Shown in pieces: positions 49,200 to 61,297 of a DNA stretch of 64,000 nt. Position 1 is the stretch's first letter. Each line of letters opens with the position of its first letter. The translations under genes were made by a program, and so were the position numbers. This DNA comes from Hevea brasiliensis (taxonomy: Eukaryota > Streptophyta > Magnoliopsida > Malpighiales > Euphorbiaceae): NCBI RefSeq assembly GCF_030052815.1, contig NC_079503.1, positions 44,434,735 to 44,498,734 on the forward strand, in the 5' to 3' direction. Below the pieces are notes generated by a model that had not been told where the DNA came from, did not search any database, and worked only from the letters and a program-made list of their open reading frames with translations.

Positions 49200-51068
49200 T
49201 CATTCGGCTGGAGGATCACCCCCAGCCTGATCTACATTTTGCTCATTTCCTCTCTCACCCTCACCCTCCTCCTCGCTATCCTCACCCTCGTCCTGGGGAG
49301 CCAGATCTACCATCCAAGAGAAGTCCTCCTCGGGATACCGCTTCGCTTCTTGAGCTCGGCCAGGAGATCCCTGTGAGCATTCACAAAAGTGCCGGCCTCC
49401 CTTGTCACTATTTCTTCCTCTTTCGCTTTGAGCTCCTCAGTGAGGTGAGCAACTTCATCGGCTCGGAGCGCCTGAACTTCTTCGAGGACACGAGTTCGCT
49501 CGGCCAGAACATGAGCTTGCTCGGCTAGCTTATCTTCGTAGAACTTCATCCGCCCCTCAATTTCAGATATGTAGTTTTGAGCGGATGAGAGTTGGGATTG
49601 GAGGGAAGCCACTTCATGACCCATCTTCTTGACCTCCTTACCCAGGCGGTGAGCCTTCTCCCAGAAAATGTGCTGATTCACCAAGCACTCTATGTTCAGG
49701 CTCATGGATCGGGTCAGGATGTCATCAAGATTGTCTGGGGACAACCTGTCCCGATCCTCCCGAAGGCAAATAGAAGCCCCCAGAACTTTGGCCAAACCCG
49801 GATTCTCCCGAACAGTTCAGTTCTTCTCCAAGGAATGGATCAGCACTTGAGCACTGCGGGAGAGGGTCCTTGAGGTAGGTTGGGAAGGACCCCCTTCCGT
49901 ACTTGAAACGACTGGAGGAGGTGGAGGTGGCTCTTCTTGGCGAGGTGGAGATCGGATCACTTCTACCTCGGGGATCGGCTGTCCCGAAGGTTGAGATGAG
50001 CCTCCTTGTATTTCCCCGGGCTCATGGCTGGGTGTCTGCAGGGCTTCAGCTCGCTTCATTTCCCGTACCTTCCGGGAGATCTCTCTCTTTCGCTTCCGGC
50101 TCTCTTTGGAGGCTTCGCCGCTTGCCATACCTGCACAAAGAAGAGGTCAGTGAGATCGCTAAGGTCCAAAGATCTGAGATATAGAAAATATCGATGCCGA
50201 GGTCAGAGAGCTGAAGCCCGCGATCTTCGCTAGTGATTAATTCCATTGTCCAGTGATGCAGTTCGGCAGTAACTGCGTCCAAACAAGAGAACTTCTCTCT
50301 GCTCGCCTGATCTTTCAGCTCCATCACCATCAGGCCTTCTTCTCTATTTAAGGTGATGTGCTTCGGAAGTACAGGGCCCTGGTGCAACCAGCTGTGAGGG
50401 AAGCCCTCAAAGCCGTTCAGAATTTTACTCCTTAGGATAAAGAAGCGGTTCTTCCAATTCTTCAGGGAGGAGGGTAGATCGGTAAAAAGCCCACAATGGG
50501 GTTTTGCCTAGAAGAACCAATACTCGTCATCCTTTCTACGAGTTAGCCTGTGTAGTTTAGCGAACACCTTAGTTGTGGGTTGGAGCCCCTTAGCTCGGCA
50601 TAGGCCTCGAAAGGCTACTAAGATCCGCCATGAGTTCGAGTGAACTTGAGCGATGCACACTTGGTGATATTTTAAAACTTCCTTGAAGAAGTCGTCCAAA
50701 GGGAACTGTAGATCGGCTTTTAATTGTTCCTCGTAGATCATGATCATATCGTTCTCCTCAAAGAAGTGATCGGCACGAAGATCGCCGTGACACCTAATCA
50801 ACTCGTAGGAATCAGGCCGAATGTTATACTCTTGGCTGAACGACTGCAGATTAGTTTCTTGAAGGACTGATGGCAACTCGTCCATAGGAAGATTCTCCCT
50901 CCCTGAAGAAGGTACATGCCTTGATGGTGCTGCTTAACCTTGAGCTGGAACAGGGACCCTAGAAGGTTCAGGTCGCACGCTTGGTCCGACCACCTCCACT
51001 TCATCAGATGACCACGAGATCTGAATGAAAGGGGGGCTGGCCGCTCTCTGACCCTTGGCGCCGCTCAT
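49200..51068 (-). pseudogene. Antisense LTR gene: PF04195-like domain plus coiled coil
   Basis: A minus-strand gene-like unit inside U3. The ATG at 51068 (MSGAKGQRAA) lies about 155 bases below a minus-strand TATA box. One frame runs to about 50190 with stops at 50934-50936 and 50508-50510. It holds the block typical of the plant 'putative gypsy type transposon' domain (QLHPNSWRILVGF-like, here QVHSNSWRILVAFRGLCRA, then LHRLTRRKDDEYWFF and LPSSLKNWKNRFF). A likely intron acceptor TTTGTGCAG precedes a second frame at 50128, which gives a Lys/Arg- and Pro-rich linker and a coiled coil (49795-49307: EVASLQSQLSSAQNYISEIE and following). The intron donor was not identified. Extra antisense ORFs are known in Tat elements, usually between pol and the LTR. 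Function unknown. Confidence 0.7.
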
Positions 51069-51223
51069 TTTCAAAGGAAACAAGGAATTTAAACTAAAAG
51101 AAGGATCAAAACCCTTACCGGAGTCTGATCGGTGTCGGAAGAACTTGAGAAAATGAGAGAATTTTGAAATTATTCGCGAGAAATTGAAAATGACATAAGG
51201 GAGCAATTGGCTAACCCCACCCC

Positions 51224-51231
51224 TATTTATA
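51224..51231 (-). promoter_or_regulatory. Antisense TATA box in U3
   Basis: TATAAATA on the minus strand, in a GAGTATAAATAGGGG context, at a suitable distance upstream of the ATG at 51068. Activity not shown. Confidence 0.6.
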
Positions 51232-51521
51232 CTCGTCCGAGCATTTAATGCTCATGATGTTCCAAGCGGTGCATCGGTTAGCGGGACTCGCCAGCTGTTC
51301 TGACACGTCTCACTAATATTTCGAAGATTCCATAAAGAGATCGGTTAACTATAGAGCGGCAGATTAAGGTGTTTTGAATTACGGATCGGATAAAGTCATT
51401 CAAATTAAGAGTCGGATCGGGTAAATACTTCTGAGATCGGAGAATAATCAATACAATAATAATAAAGTGATAACTAACAAAATAAATTTTATTTCCAAAA
51501 AGTCAAATTCCATCATTTGGG

Positions 51522-51635
51522 CGATCTCTAGAGATCGGATTACATTAAAGGTCTTATTACATCATTTGGACGATCTCCAGAGATCGGATTACATTAAAGG
51601 TCTGATTACATCATAAGGGCGATCTTTAGAGATCG
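51522..51635. repeat. Three 16-bp palindromes at 49-bp spacing
   Basis: CGATCTCTAGAGATCG is a perfect palindrome at 51522-51537. Near copies start at 51571 and 51620 (one changed central base each). The spacing is exactly 49 bases, the unit of a local tandem repeat that includes GATTACATTAAAGGTCT. They lie upstream of both the sense and antisense TATA boxes. Confidence 0.85.
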
Positions 51636-52880
51636 GTGGAACGTCCTACCCAAAAGGCCTATGTCAAAGCCTAGTCTCGTGGCTGAGTCAAAAGATGTGT
51701 TTGACCAGGAGACCGGTTGTTGACATCGGATAGATGTACAGCTTAGATGGGGGGACTATGACTCTCATGTGAATAAGAGAGGTCGTCATCAAAGTTACCG
51801 CTCGAAACCGAGCCGCTATCGGAACACCCAGTGTGGTGAGAAGCCAGATGAACGCCAAGGAGCAGTCACCGGGGTTAAGGGGAATATTAGCAGTCTTCTC
51901 ACCCAAAATCGGTTCGCCGATTATGTCGGATGAACGATTCGAGATCGGTATGATCAAAGTCCTCGATCTAGGTCGGTTAATTAGTCTGGTTCTCTCACTG
52001 TCATCGGATAGAGTTGTCATGATTCTCCGATCACTGGGATCGTAAATTTTCAAACAAGGGACAAAGAGAATAATCGGAAAAAGATCAAAAGTGGCCACCA
52101 TGGCCGAAATTATTGCCGGAGCAGCTAGAACAAGAAAAGTGAGAAGGAAAGAGAAAAAATCAAATGAGGAAGGGTTTCCTGCTGAAGGTATATATATAGG
52201 GGATGGTCTGAGCATTTATTACTAAGCAGAAAACAAAGCGGACACCTCGGAAATTGAGAGAATAAATGCTTTGACTGGACCGGACCTGATAAAGAAAAGA
52301 TCAGAGTAGGAGAGGTCGGAAGAAGAGAGGCCGGCATGAAAGACCGGAAAAGGAGCGTGTCAGGAGAGATCGGAAGAGAGGAGCCCGTTATGAGAGATCA
52401 GAAAAGGATCACGTTGAAAAGACCGGAAAGGAGGGGAGGTTGGAAGACAAAGAGAATAAGACAGCTTCTGCTGATTATCGTCATAATCAGGGCCGAGGTA
52501 GTTAAAGCGTCGCAGACGAAATCTCCACCGCATGCCGCAAAATCGCCCGCATTACTGACATGTGCCAGAGTACGTCATGACAGCGTCGTACATCCTAATC
52601 TCCACCATTGATCTTACTTGTAAGGACGAGCCCGGAGCCCTTGGATCAAAGAAGAAGACGACAAGATCAGCGCCTTTCACTCCTAGCCCTCGGATCGCCC
52701 TTGACAAGAAAATTTTAGGCCGTCAGATTAGAAGAGAGAAAGGACAAATATTCTGGAAGGGATCTCAGCTGTCCGTTCTGATTCTCTTTAATTCCCGAGC
52801 CTCAGATCATGTCCTTTAAAATCCTAACCCTCCATCTCCCTCAAAATAAATCCTGACCCTTCATGAGGAGCACCCGGTTC

Positions 52881-52890
52881 CTATAAATAC
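52881..52890 (+). promoter_or_regulatory. TATA box of the Ogre LTR promoter
   Basis: CTATAAATAC about 30 bases before an AATAAA-containing A-rich stretch (52908-52920). It would start transcription near 52915 and so define the U3/R boundary. The truncated 5' LTR begins about 120 bases downstream of this and lacks it. Confidence 0.65.
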
Positions 52891-53869
52891 CTGCATGAAA
52901 ACTGTTCAATAAAAAAAAAAGGAGGACAAATAGTGAATATAGCGGAAGGACTCTGAAACTTAATTCTGCTCGTTACTCTGCTATTTTTGAGCTTTCATAA
53001 GAAAAAACTTTTGAAACCAGTTTTCTAAAATATTTTCTTGCAAAGGGGATTTCTGAATACTGAAACTCTTCATTTTCAGTTCGTTCATTATCCTGTGACA
53101 CTCTCACTTTCTGTCTTTGTTATCTTTATTTCCAAGCTCAACTTCATTCATACTCGGTTATAATTTTGATCGGACTGCATTTTAACAAGGTATTCTTCAT
53201 TTCAAGGCAAATCTTAGTCTTCAGGTTACTAACCCGCGGCCCCATTACGTTCTGTGATCCCGTAGTTAGTTCAATAGATCCGACTCCCTACAGGTGAGTG
53301 CTTATATTGCTTTTTATTAAGTGCTCGTTCTTATTTTACGTATTTCCTTTGTTCTTTATATATATATAATTTTCTCCAAATTTATATTGCGCTAAAGAAC
53401 ACGAAGAAGGTTTTTCTCGAGTTTACTTCCTTGTTGACCAGTCCATTCTTTTTGTTAATCTTTGTTATTCCTGAATGTAAGTCCTCTAGTCCCGAGTAGC
53501 GTATAAGTGGTTGGATAAAATGTAGGTAACTGTATCTTAAGGGTCTCTTTAAAATAATGAAAGATTTGAATGATAAGTCGGGAAAATAGTAAGGCCGAAT
53601 AACTAGAATAACACAAAAGACAATTGAGTAAGACGTCATAAGGCAGAGTAAACCGGAACCTTAGGATAGATAAATGGGATAGATCGGGTATCAAAAGGTA
53701 CTGGTAAGGCGACCACATAGGAAGGTCAGAAAATTCAGTTTGGTATCCCCTGACTAGTCACAAGGTACCAATGAGTTAAAAGAAGCCTTATTCCGAGCCC
53801 CGGCATCTTTGAATGCCAGAACCCCTAGTTCTAGGATTTCGTGACGGGTAGCTGTGATCAAATTTCGAG

Positions 53870-54366
53870 AGATCGAAAAAGTCCTTATCTGACTCCTATT
53901 AGAATAAAAGAGATCGGAAGAGAGTTCTTATCCGATTCTCAATTTAAAATTTTAAAAAATATTTAAAAGAGATCGGAGGAGAGTTCTTATCCGGTTCTCA
54001 ATTTAAAATTTTAATAAATATTTAAAAAGAGATCGGAGGAGAGTTCTTATCAGGTTTTCAATCTAAAATTTTAATAAATATTTAAAAGGAGATCGGAGGA
54101 GAGTTCTTATCCGGTTCTCTATCTAAAATTAAAAAAAAAAAATATTTAAAAGAGATCGGAGGAGAGTTTTTATCCGATTCTCAATCTAAATTTTAATAAA
54201 TATTTAAAAGGAGATCAGAAGAGAGTTCTTATCTGATCCTCAATCAATTTTTTTAATCTAAAAGAGATCGGAGGAGAATTCTTATCCGATTCTTAATCAA
54301 GATCTTTAATGAATATGTGAAAGAGGTCGGAGGAGAGTTATTATCCGATTCTCAAACCGAATTATT
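53870..54366 (+). repeat. LTR-internal tandem repeat, 3' LTR copy
   Basis: Counterpart of 35489-36011, one partial unit shorter. Individual units match position by position between the two LTRs, so the array predates this insertion. Confidence 0.9.
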
Positions 54367-54771
54367 TATACGCACAATAATCCCCAAAATAAAACCAATA
54401 CGCAATAGCCACTCACTAAGGTTGTCTCATTTACTTATGTATCTGAGTAATCCGGATTAGTGAAATATCAAATATTCCTTTTGTCAAAAGGATTAACATT
54501 TCCATTCAAACCCTCCTAACTATCAATTCTAATTTATAAAGGACGTAAAGTTAAATCTACTTACCCTCTTTGAGGGACGAGGTGGGGTGCCTAACACCTT
54601 CCCCACCCGTTTACGGACCCCGAACCTAGAATCTCTGTTTTTGAAGTGGTTTCATTTTAATTTACTTTCACAAACGATTTTCTTTAATTTCCCTCAAAAT
54701 TAAAGTGGCGACTCCTCACTTTTCCCACTTCGGTGAGTGTTCGTCCAGGCGACCGCAAAACCCTTGCGACA

Positions 54772-55584
54772 AGTATCATACTATAGTACTAACCTACTAC
54801 TCATTTTATGGAACATAGGCCATTCACCATGGATGATTCTTCCTATATCTCCTTCTTAACATGACCATCAAAACATTATCGTTTCCTACTACCCTTTTTA
54901 GGGAATTGCTCATCATGGTTAGATAGGTATCCTTGAACCTATAATTTCTACCGGAACTATCATGGTAGTGAGAAATGGGTGTTGTACCATAATCCCAGAT
55001 AAGAAACTTTACATATTCATTCTTTTTGATTTAGGTACATTTATTGCCTACAGCTTTCCAAACTTCAACCTCAAATTTACCTATATCTCTTGATCCTCCT
55101 GTTTAATTTTCATCATCTCTTCGTAATTATTGTGCTCTACCTACAGGATTGCACTGCACCAACTCCTTATTGTACCACTGCTCTGCCTGGCATATAACCT
55201 CATAATATACTATATCTGTTTACACTCCATTTGTATTTCATACCTAGCATTATTATCTTATGTCCCTGTCTTCTGCGGTATTCTGGAAGATACCTCTCAC
55301 TATCAAATCCTTCCAGAACTATCTCTAGTCTTACATTCATTACTTTAATATTTATACTTCTTAATAACTTGTGAGTAACATTTATATTTGTCTTGTCCTC
55401 TACTATTGTTTTGTTACCTATTATCAAACTGTCACTCATGTTTCCTCACAAAGTTACCCCGGTTGGTCATACTGAAAATACTTGCCTAACTCCTAATTAC
55501 AGACTCTAGGTCTCACCATTCTAAATTGTAACATCAAATCTCTGTGCCATTATCCCTCATTCTTTTCTCTCATCAAACATATTT
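54772..55584 (-). other. Family-D internal sequence, decayed
   Basis: About 810 bases between the Ogre-like element and the second family-B LTR. By position it should be the family-D protease/gag region on the minus strand. It is pyrimidine-rich on the plus strand and broken in all frames. I recognise no motif. Confidence 0.55.
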
Positions 55585-58500
55585 TGTAACACCCCTATTT
55601 GTATAGCCTGGTATATTTCACTATTCAGGTGATCGGTGTCAGTCTGGACAATTAAGGGGATTAGAACCACACTTAAGATAACTAGATAAGCCCTGACACA
55701 AATAATTAGTAATTGTCAATTAGTTAAGTATAAATAAGAAAAACAGAACACAAGAAGTTAAATGAGTTGAGAGTCACAATGATGGGTAACCTTCTCAAGA
55801 AGGACTGCGAGGTTGATTTAAACTCGAATTTCAAACAGTAAAATGTGACGCCGCAGTCCTTAGGACTATTGCGAACACAGTGGAAAAGAGAAAATCATGA
55901 AAAAGAATTGTTAAGCCAGTCAAATAATTAGGTCAGCAATCTGGAATAAATATTGAATTATTTGCAAACCGGGTAGAACCGGTGAGGGGCAATTTGGTCA
56001 ATTGACCCCAAAAGCTAACTCCTGACCTAACTGTCAAATAAAATGGGAGAAAAAAAAATTTCGGAATCGGAAATTAAATTAAAGAACTAATGGAAAAAAT
56101 AAATAGAAAAAAAAAAAGAAAAAGGAAAAGTGAAAAGTGATGACATCATATATGACATCATGCATGATGCAATAAACACTAATTACAAAAAAAATTGGAG
56201 AATTAGTGGTCTTCCATAAGGATAAATACATAAAAGAAAAAGAAAAGAAAAGAAAAAAAAAAAAAAGGAGAGTCTTCTTCATTTGCTGTCCCTCTCTCTC
56301 TCACTCTCTCCCTCACCCATAAACCTCAATTAGAGCTCTTTTGTGAGCTCGAAAATAACAAAATTCCACCATAGAAAAGTAACCTACCATAGATAAAACT
56401 TGTTTGGGCAATTAGAAAGGAAGGTGCAAGGAAAAAAAAAATAAGAAAAGAAAACTTGAAGGAAAGGAAGAAGAAAATTCTGCGTTCAAGGTTAGTAAGT
56501 TTACTTCAAATTTTTAGTTTAATTAAAGTATTTATAGCATAAAGAACTTATAAATATGCTTAAAATGAAATGAAAACATCCTTGGGGGACAAGAGTAAAT
56601 TTTGGCCAGCTAGGGTTTGTGATGGAAATGTTTGTTTTTTGATTGAATTAATTATGTTAGAAAGCTTAATTGAGTGATGGAGTAATGTTAGTATGCTTTA
56701 AATTAGTTAAATGTAACAATTAGTGTAGTTAGGGTTTTGGCACCTAGGGTTTGGAAGATAAAAATTTAGAGAAGTGGTCAAATGGTGTGTTTGACCTTGT
56801 TTGAGGTGAGAAATGGTCATTTGTGACCAATTGGGGTATGTTGGAAGTGTTGGAAGTGAGTGGAGATTCTGATTGGATGTGGGCAGTATGCAGGCAGCAT
56901 GACCTAGGTTCCTTTCAGGGATCAAAACTGAAATTTTACAAGCCCAAATTAGTTTGAGGCCAATTGGGAATGAAACTAGACACAAAATGACACATTTTTC
57001 ATTGAGGAATCATGCCCAAAAAGTGACCATAGCATAGTGAACAAATTGGCCAAATCCGAAAGTGAGTGTTCTACCCTGTATAAAAATGACCAAATGAATA
57101 GTATTTATTCATTTAGCCATAACTTGGGCTAGGCAGATCTAAATGACCTAAAATTTTACTAGTGGAAAGCTGAGATATAGACCTAAAACTTTCATGAGAA
57201 TACAAACTCAAATTATGCTCTTAACCTAGTCATTTAACCACCCAAATTTGGTGACTTAAAACTGCCAGAACCAGTTTTGGTGCCCAGAAAATCTGGGTTA
57301 GGCCAATCCGGCAGCCATGTTCAAATGGCTATAACTTGAGCTGAAAAACTCCAAATGGGGTGATTCAAAAAGGAGAATAAAGTTAAGACAATAAGGAACA
57401 ATTTCTATGAAGAAAACTTAGACAAATTCTAACAGAAACATGACCAATAGAACAGTGCAACATTGGACACCAAAACTGAAAATTTGCAAATTTGCCTAAA
57501 AGACTTAAAATTTGAGTAAACAACCAAAACCAATAAATTAGGTAACCAAAATGTGATATGTGGGTGAAATTGGAATTCTCATACCTATTAAGCATTAGAA
57601 AGTCAACAAGTTAACTTGAATAGTATAGTGAATATTAAAGCTAGGTATAAGTAGATTTGAATTTATTTTTGGAATTTTGATAAGTTATGATACTAAAACA
57701 CTGTAAAACTGTGTGTTTAGTGGAAAAGAATACTGGGAAAGAACCTGAGGGATTAAGTCAAGGCCAAGAGGCGACTCGTATAAGGTTTGTGCACAACATG
57801 AAATTTGTCTTTAAATTTCTTTTGCAATTGTATAAAATGAATTGTGATTTATTTTGATTGCAACTTTGTGATTGAAATGAACAAATTGTGTTGACCTAAA
57901 TTGTTGTAAAGTTTAATTGTATGTGTTTGATTTGACAATAAATGTTTGATAAATTGTTAAGGTAGTTTTGAAACCACAGTGTCATGACCATATATTTGAA
58001 TGCCTCACTAGCATGACTAGTGGGGGGAAATCAGTTTCGAATTTTGATTCCTTCTCTGGCTGAAGTGTTGAGGTGTGTGCCAGTAGAAGAAGAAAAAGAA
58101 TGGGTTTCCATAGATTTGAGCTAGCTAGCCTTGTAATGTGACTTCTCCTTAGCCTCTGGCTATTGAGATGATATTTGTTTCGAATGGCATGATATAACTG
58201 TGTGTTTTTATGAAATTTATTTTGAGACTTTTGAAATGAAATTATTTGGATTAAAATTTTATAAGTAATGTTTTGAATGTATTGCTCATGTTCAATTTAA
58301 TTTTTGAATAAATATGATTTAAATTTCGCATAAAAATTATTTTAGTATGTTGTGCACCACTGAGTCCTAGTACTCAGTGATGGCTGTTATTGCTGTCGCA
58401 GATATAGAGACTAGAGGAGCAGTAGAGTGAGCTGCTGAGGATTGAGGAGCTACCTACTTCGAAGTTTATCGGGTATATTTTATACCCTAATTGTAAAAAT

Positions 58501-59076
58501 TATTTTGATATATATAAATGTATGGACATGTAAAACTGGTCATTAGCAGTTGTATAAAGCTTGTAATAAATTTTGGTTTGGATTTTTCCTAATGTAAATT
58601 TTTGGAAAGATGTATATACATTGTTTTATCTTTATTGAAATATGAACGGAAATATTTTGTTTTAATTTGAATGAAATTGAATTATAGTATTTTGATGATG
58701 TTGAATTTTGGAAATTGAGAAATGATGTTGAAATTGGTTGGGATGGATGTTGAATTGAAGAAGTTGTTGAGATAAATCTTTGGAACTGCTTTTTACAGAT
58801 ATTTGAAGAATTGTTTTCTCAAACTACAGACAGCATTCTATTGAAATTTTTATAAAATTTGCGGAAAAATAAAATAGGACAAAAATATTAACTAGTTTTC
58901 AAACTCTAATTAAATGTTTTAATACCTATTAGAAAATGCTCACCACTTATAAAGTAAGAAAATTGTTTTAAAATCCCTTACATGGTACTTAATGAGTTAT
59001 CGGTAGGTGAAGTTTGGTAGTTCATTAGGTATTCTACGGGATCATGTTATGCCTTACAAAGGGGTAAGGTGTGACA
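55585..59076 (+). repeat. Solo LTR, family B (3492 bp)
   Basis: It starts TGTAACACCCCTATTTG and ends GTAAGGTGTGACA, with the perfect TSD TATTT at 55580-55584 and 59077-59081. It aligns by eye with 27161-34136 after removal of the nested LTR there, with shared blocks near the start, at TTGTGCACAAC- near 57788, and at the 3' end (TTCATTAGGTATTCTACGGG). No internal domains adjoin it. It lies in decayed family-D internal sequence. Confidence 0.92.
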
Positions 59077-59081
59077 TATTT

Positions 59082-61285
59082 GAATCCATTAGGTTGAATT
59101 TTATTCAACTTTACTATCTACTGACTTTGCTTCTTTGTTTAATAAGATAGTTTGAGTTACCATTGCACACCCCCTGGTTACTACCTACTTTGGTCGCATA
59201 CCTCACCTAACTTTCCTCATACTGTCAACAATCTAAAGGGTTCTTATCCCATTGCCCCCTTATTCTACCTTGGGGATAGAAAATAGACAAAGTCTAACCT
59301 AGATCTTGCTCTAGGTTCAGGCTCCTAACACTGCATCAATTATAACCTGCTCTGAGCTCCACATTTCTGGGTTCCATACCTTGACAAACGTTCTCCCTAA
59401 TATTATTCTTTTGTAAGCTCTCTATCCTTACTTTTCTATCTATATTTACCTTTCTTAGAATCGCATTTGCTTCCTCTATATCTTGACTCTACTCTTCCTA
59501 ATCTTATCCTAATTTGGGCCTTTTAATTTATTCTTTAGCTAACTCCTTTACCTTAGCCAAATTCGAACTTTGACTATTTTATTCTTTAGCTCTATTCTCT
59601 TTCTTGACCTGATTGTCATATCAAAAACTTGTACCTTTCCACTATCTTTACCAAGTCATCTACACCTCGATGTTAGTCAGAATTAGTCCTTTGACCATTC
59701 TAGCTAGTACTTTTACTAGCATTCGAGTTATGCTGCATCTGCAACCAACTGTCAAAATTTTTATTTCTACACTTCCTATATTTACTAGCATTCTATAATC
59801 TGCCTTTGCTGACTTATTGCCCTTAACATTATTCTGTTTGGGGTATAATGTTTTCTTGAGTAATAATAAATTAAAAAGGAACTCAGAGAATTGCAGCAAT
59901 TCATTTACTGTGCGATCTCTATTCCTATCCTTTAGACTACATACTTACCCCTACTACCTTAAGGAGGGGATCTGCAGGGATTCTATTTTTACATATCCAC
60001 TCAATTAGCCAAAACTTAAGATATTGGATACATCAATTCAAAGGCTTTACATCTATCATGATCTGATCACTTATGATTTCTACAATGGAACTTTTACCCT
60101 CTCCAAGATACTTGAGCTAACAACTTTTTATCATACTATAGTCCCATTCGGGACATCATTCCATAGGTCACTACACTAATAGTAACCTTTTGTCTCTCTT
60201 AAAAAGACATTACCACATTCTGCAGCATAACTGACTACAATAGAGGTATTATATTTATCATATTGCCATAATTATGCAAGGCCATCTACTCTCTTCTCAT
60301 ACTGCAAACTTTTCTAAAAAGTCATTTCATAGGCTATGAACATTATTCATAACCTTGGGTCTCCTTTAGGGAGTAAAGTCGTGCTCTACACCTCGCTGCC
60401 CCACCAAGGAGATGCTACCTCAATAAACTCTAAGCAAAACATCCATCATAATGCCAAAACTATCTGAGATCCCGTACAAGAAACTAGATGGTCCATTATA
60501 CTGCAACTATACTAAAACTTTTAATCTCGTGGTAACTCAAGCTATAACGTTGTGCTTAAGTTAGGATAACCAAGTCACTAACTCTGGTTATCACCTAAAA
60601 GTAATAACTGATACTTTATCCAAAGGGTTTTAGACCATAATTAGGAGTTTCCTAACTCCTCTACAAGAATAGAATTTCGTTATGGCACAACTATACCAAA
60701 AAGAATTTGTTTACAAAATCTTATCATAAAACACCATGGGGATATACACAGCTCTACACAATAGTCTTATATCCATATTGTAATCTACAGCTTATAACAC
60801 AAACAATGAGAGCACTGCATAGGTTACTGTGGTATATCCCAACAAACTGTTATCTCTAAAGCCTTACACCTCCATAAAAATCATATGGAAAACTATCCTG
60901 ATAGAACACTCAATTAATACCATAAACTTACCCTAACTAGGCAGTTCACAGTGGTACCCACAGCCTCATTTATGGCAACTACACTATCATGACTCATTCT
61001 ATCTACTCGTGCCTTACATTAATTAGACATGCCACATGGCCATATACTGACTAATCACATCATCTCTTTGGACACTTATCACTATGGCAGATATCGGCAT
61101 TTCTGCTAACTCCAATTATATCACTTGTAGTCCCATGAGAACCGATACATTGGACACATACCAAGAAATACTACAAAGGAAAATGCAAAAACTAGAAGTA
61201 AGAAATTATAAAAAAGATAAATAGGATCCTATACTCTGCATGTGACAAACCTAAGACAACATTTCCCATGAATATAGAGCCTAAT
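59082..61285 (-). other. Family-D 5' internal region, gag position, unrecognised
   Basis: About 2.2 kb between the second family-B LTR and the family-D PBS. In a Ty3/gypsy element this should hold leader and gag on the minus strand. Only short ORFs remain (longest 79 codons, 59660-59899) and no capsid or zinc-knuckle motif could be found. Either gag has decayed beyond recognition by eye or the element carried non-coding sequence here. Confidence 0.5.
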
Positions 61286-61297
61286 CTCTGATACTAA
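61286..61297 (-). other. Primer binding site of family-D element
   Basis: TTAGTATCAGAG on the minus strand, three bases inside the LTR. It matches the initiator tRNA-Met PBS except for its second and fourth bases region (TTGGTATCAGAG expected in many elements). Confidence 0.7.

Larger units (their letters stand above)
34653..54771 (+). mobile_element. Ogre/Tat-like Ty3/gypsy retrotransposon, 20.1 kb
   Basis: Order on the plus strand: truncated 5' LTR, tRNA-Arg-type PBS, ORF1 (DUF7745-like), gag, protease, predicted intron, RT-RNaseH-aRNaseH-integrase, repeat-rich 3' UTR, polypurine tract, 6.1-kb 3' LTR. The extra upstream ORF, the intron between protease and RT, the second RNase H domain and the large size are the known hallmarks of the Ogre/Tat lineage. 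A 5-bp TSD AGTAT lies at 34648-34652 and 54772-54776. LTR comparison over the first 277 aligned bases shows 6 differences, so the insertion is fairly recent. Several stops and one frameshift disable ORF1 and gag-pro, while the RT-INT frame is open. Confidence 0.92.
48637..54771 (+). repeat. 3' LTR of Ogre-like element (6135 bp)
   Basis: It starts TGTCGACACC after the polypurine tract and ends CTTGCGACA; TGTCG and CGACA form the terminal inverted repeat. U3 is about 4.3 kb and holds the antisense gene-like unit, the 49-bp palindrome repeats and many GATCGG/CCGATC motifs. A TATA box (52881) marks the start of R. R-U5 carries the 58-base tandem array (53870-54366). Only the last 1738 bases have a counterpart in the 5' LTR, so the 5' extent rests on the TG/CA ends and the polypurine tract. 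Confidence 0.87.

Noticed and set aside
51688..52215. 175-codon minus-strand ORF in the Ogre U3 with a hydrophobic N-terminus.
   Set aside because: No motif recognised; overlaps an equally plausible plus-strand frame and lies in GATCGG-rich sequence whose composition favours open frames. Kept out unless homologues appear.
53034..54771. Alternative view that the Ogre LTR is only 1.74 kb, starting at 53034.
   Set aside because: No TG start and no polypurine tract there, whereas 48637 has both, with a terminal inverted repeat. Retained as the main alternative for the truncation finding.
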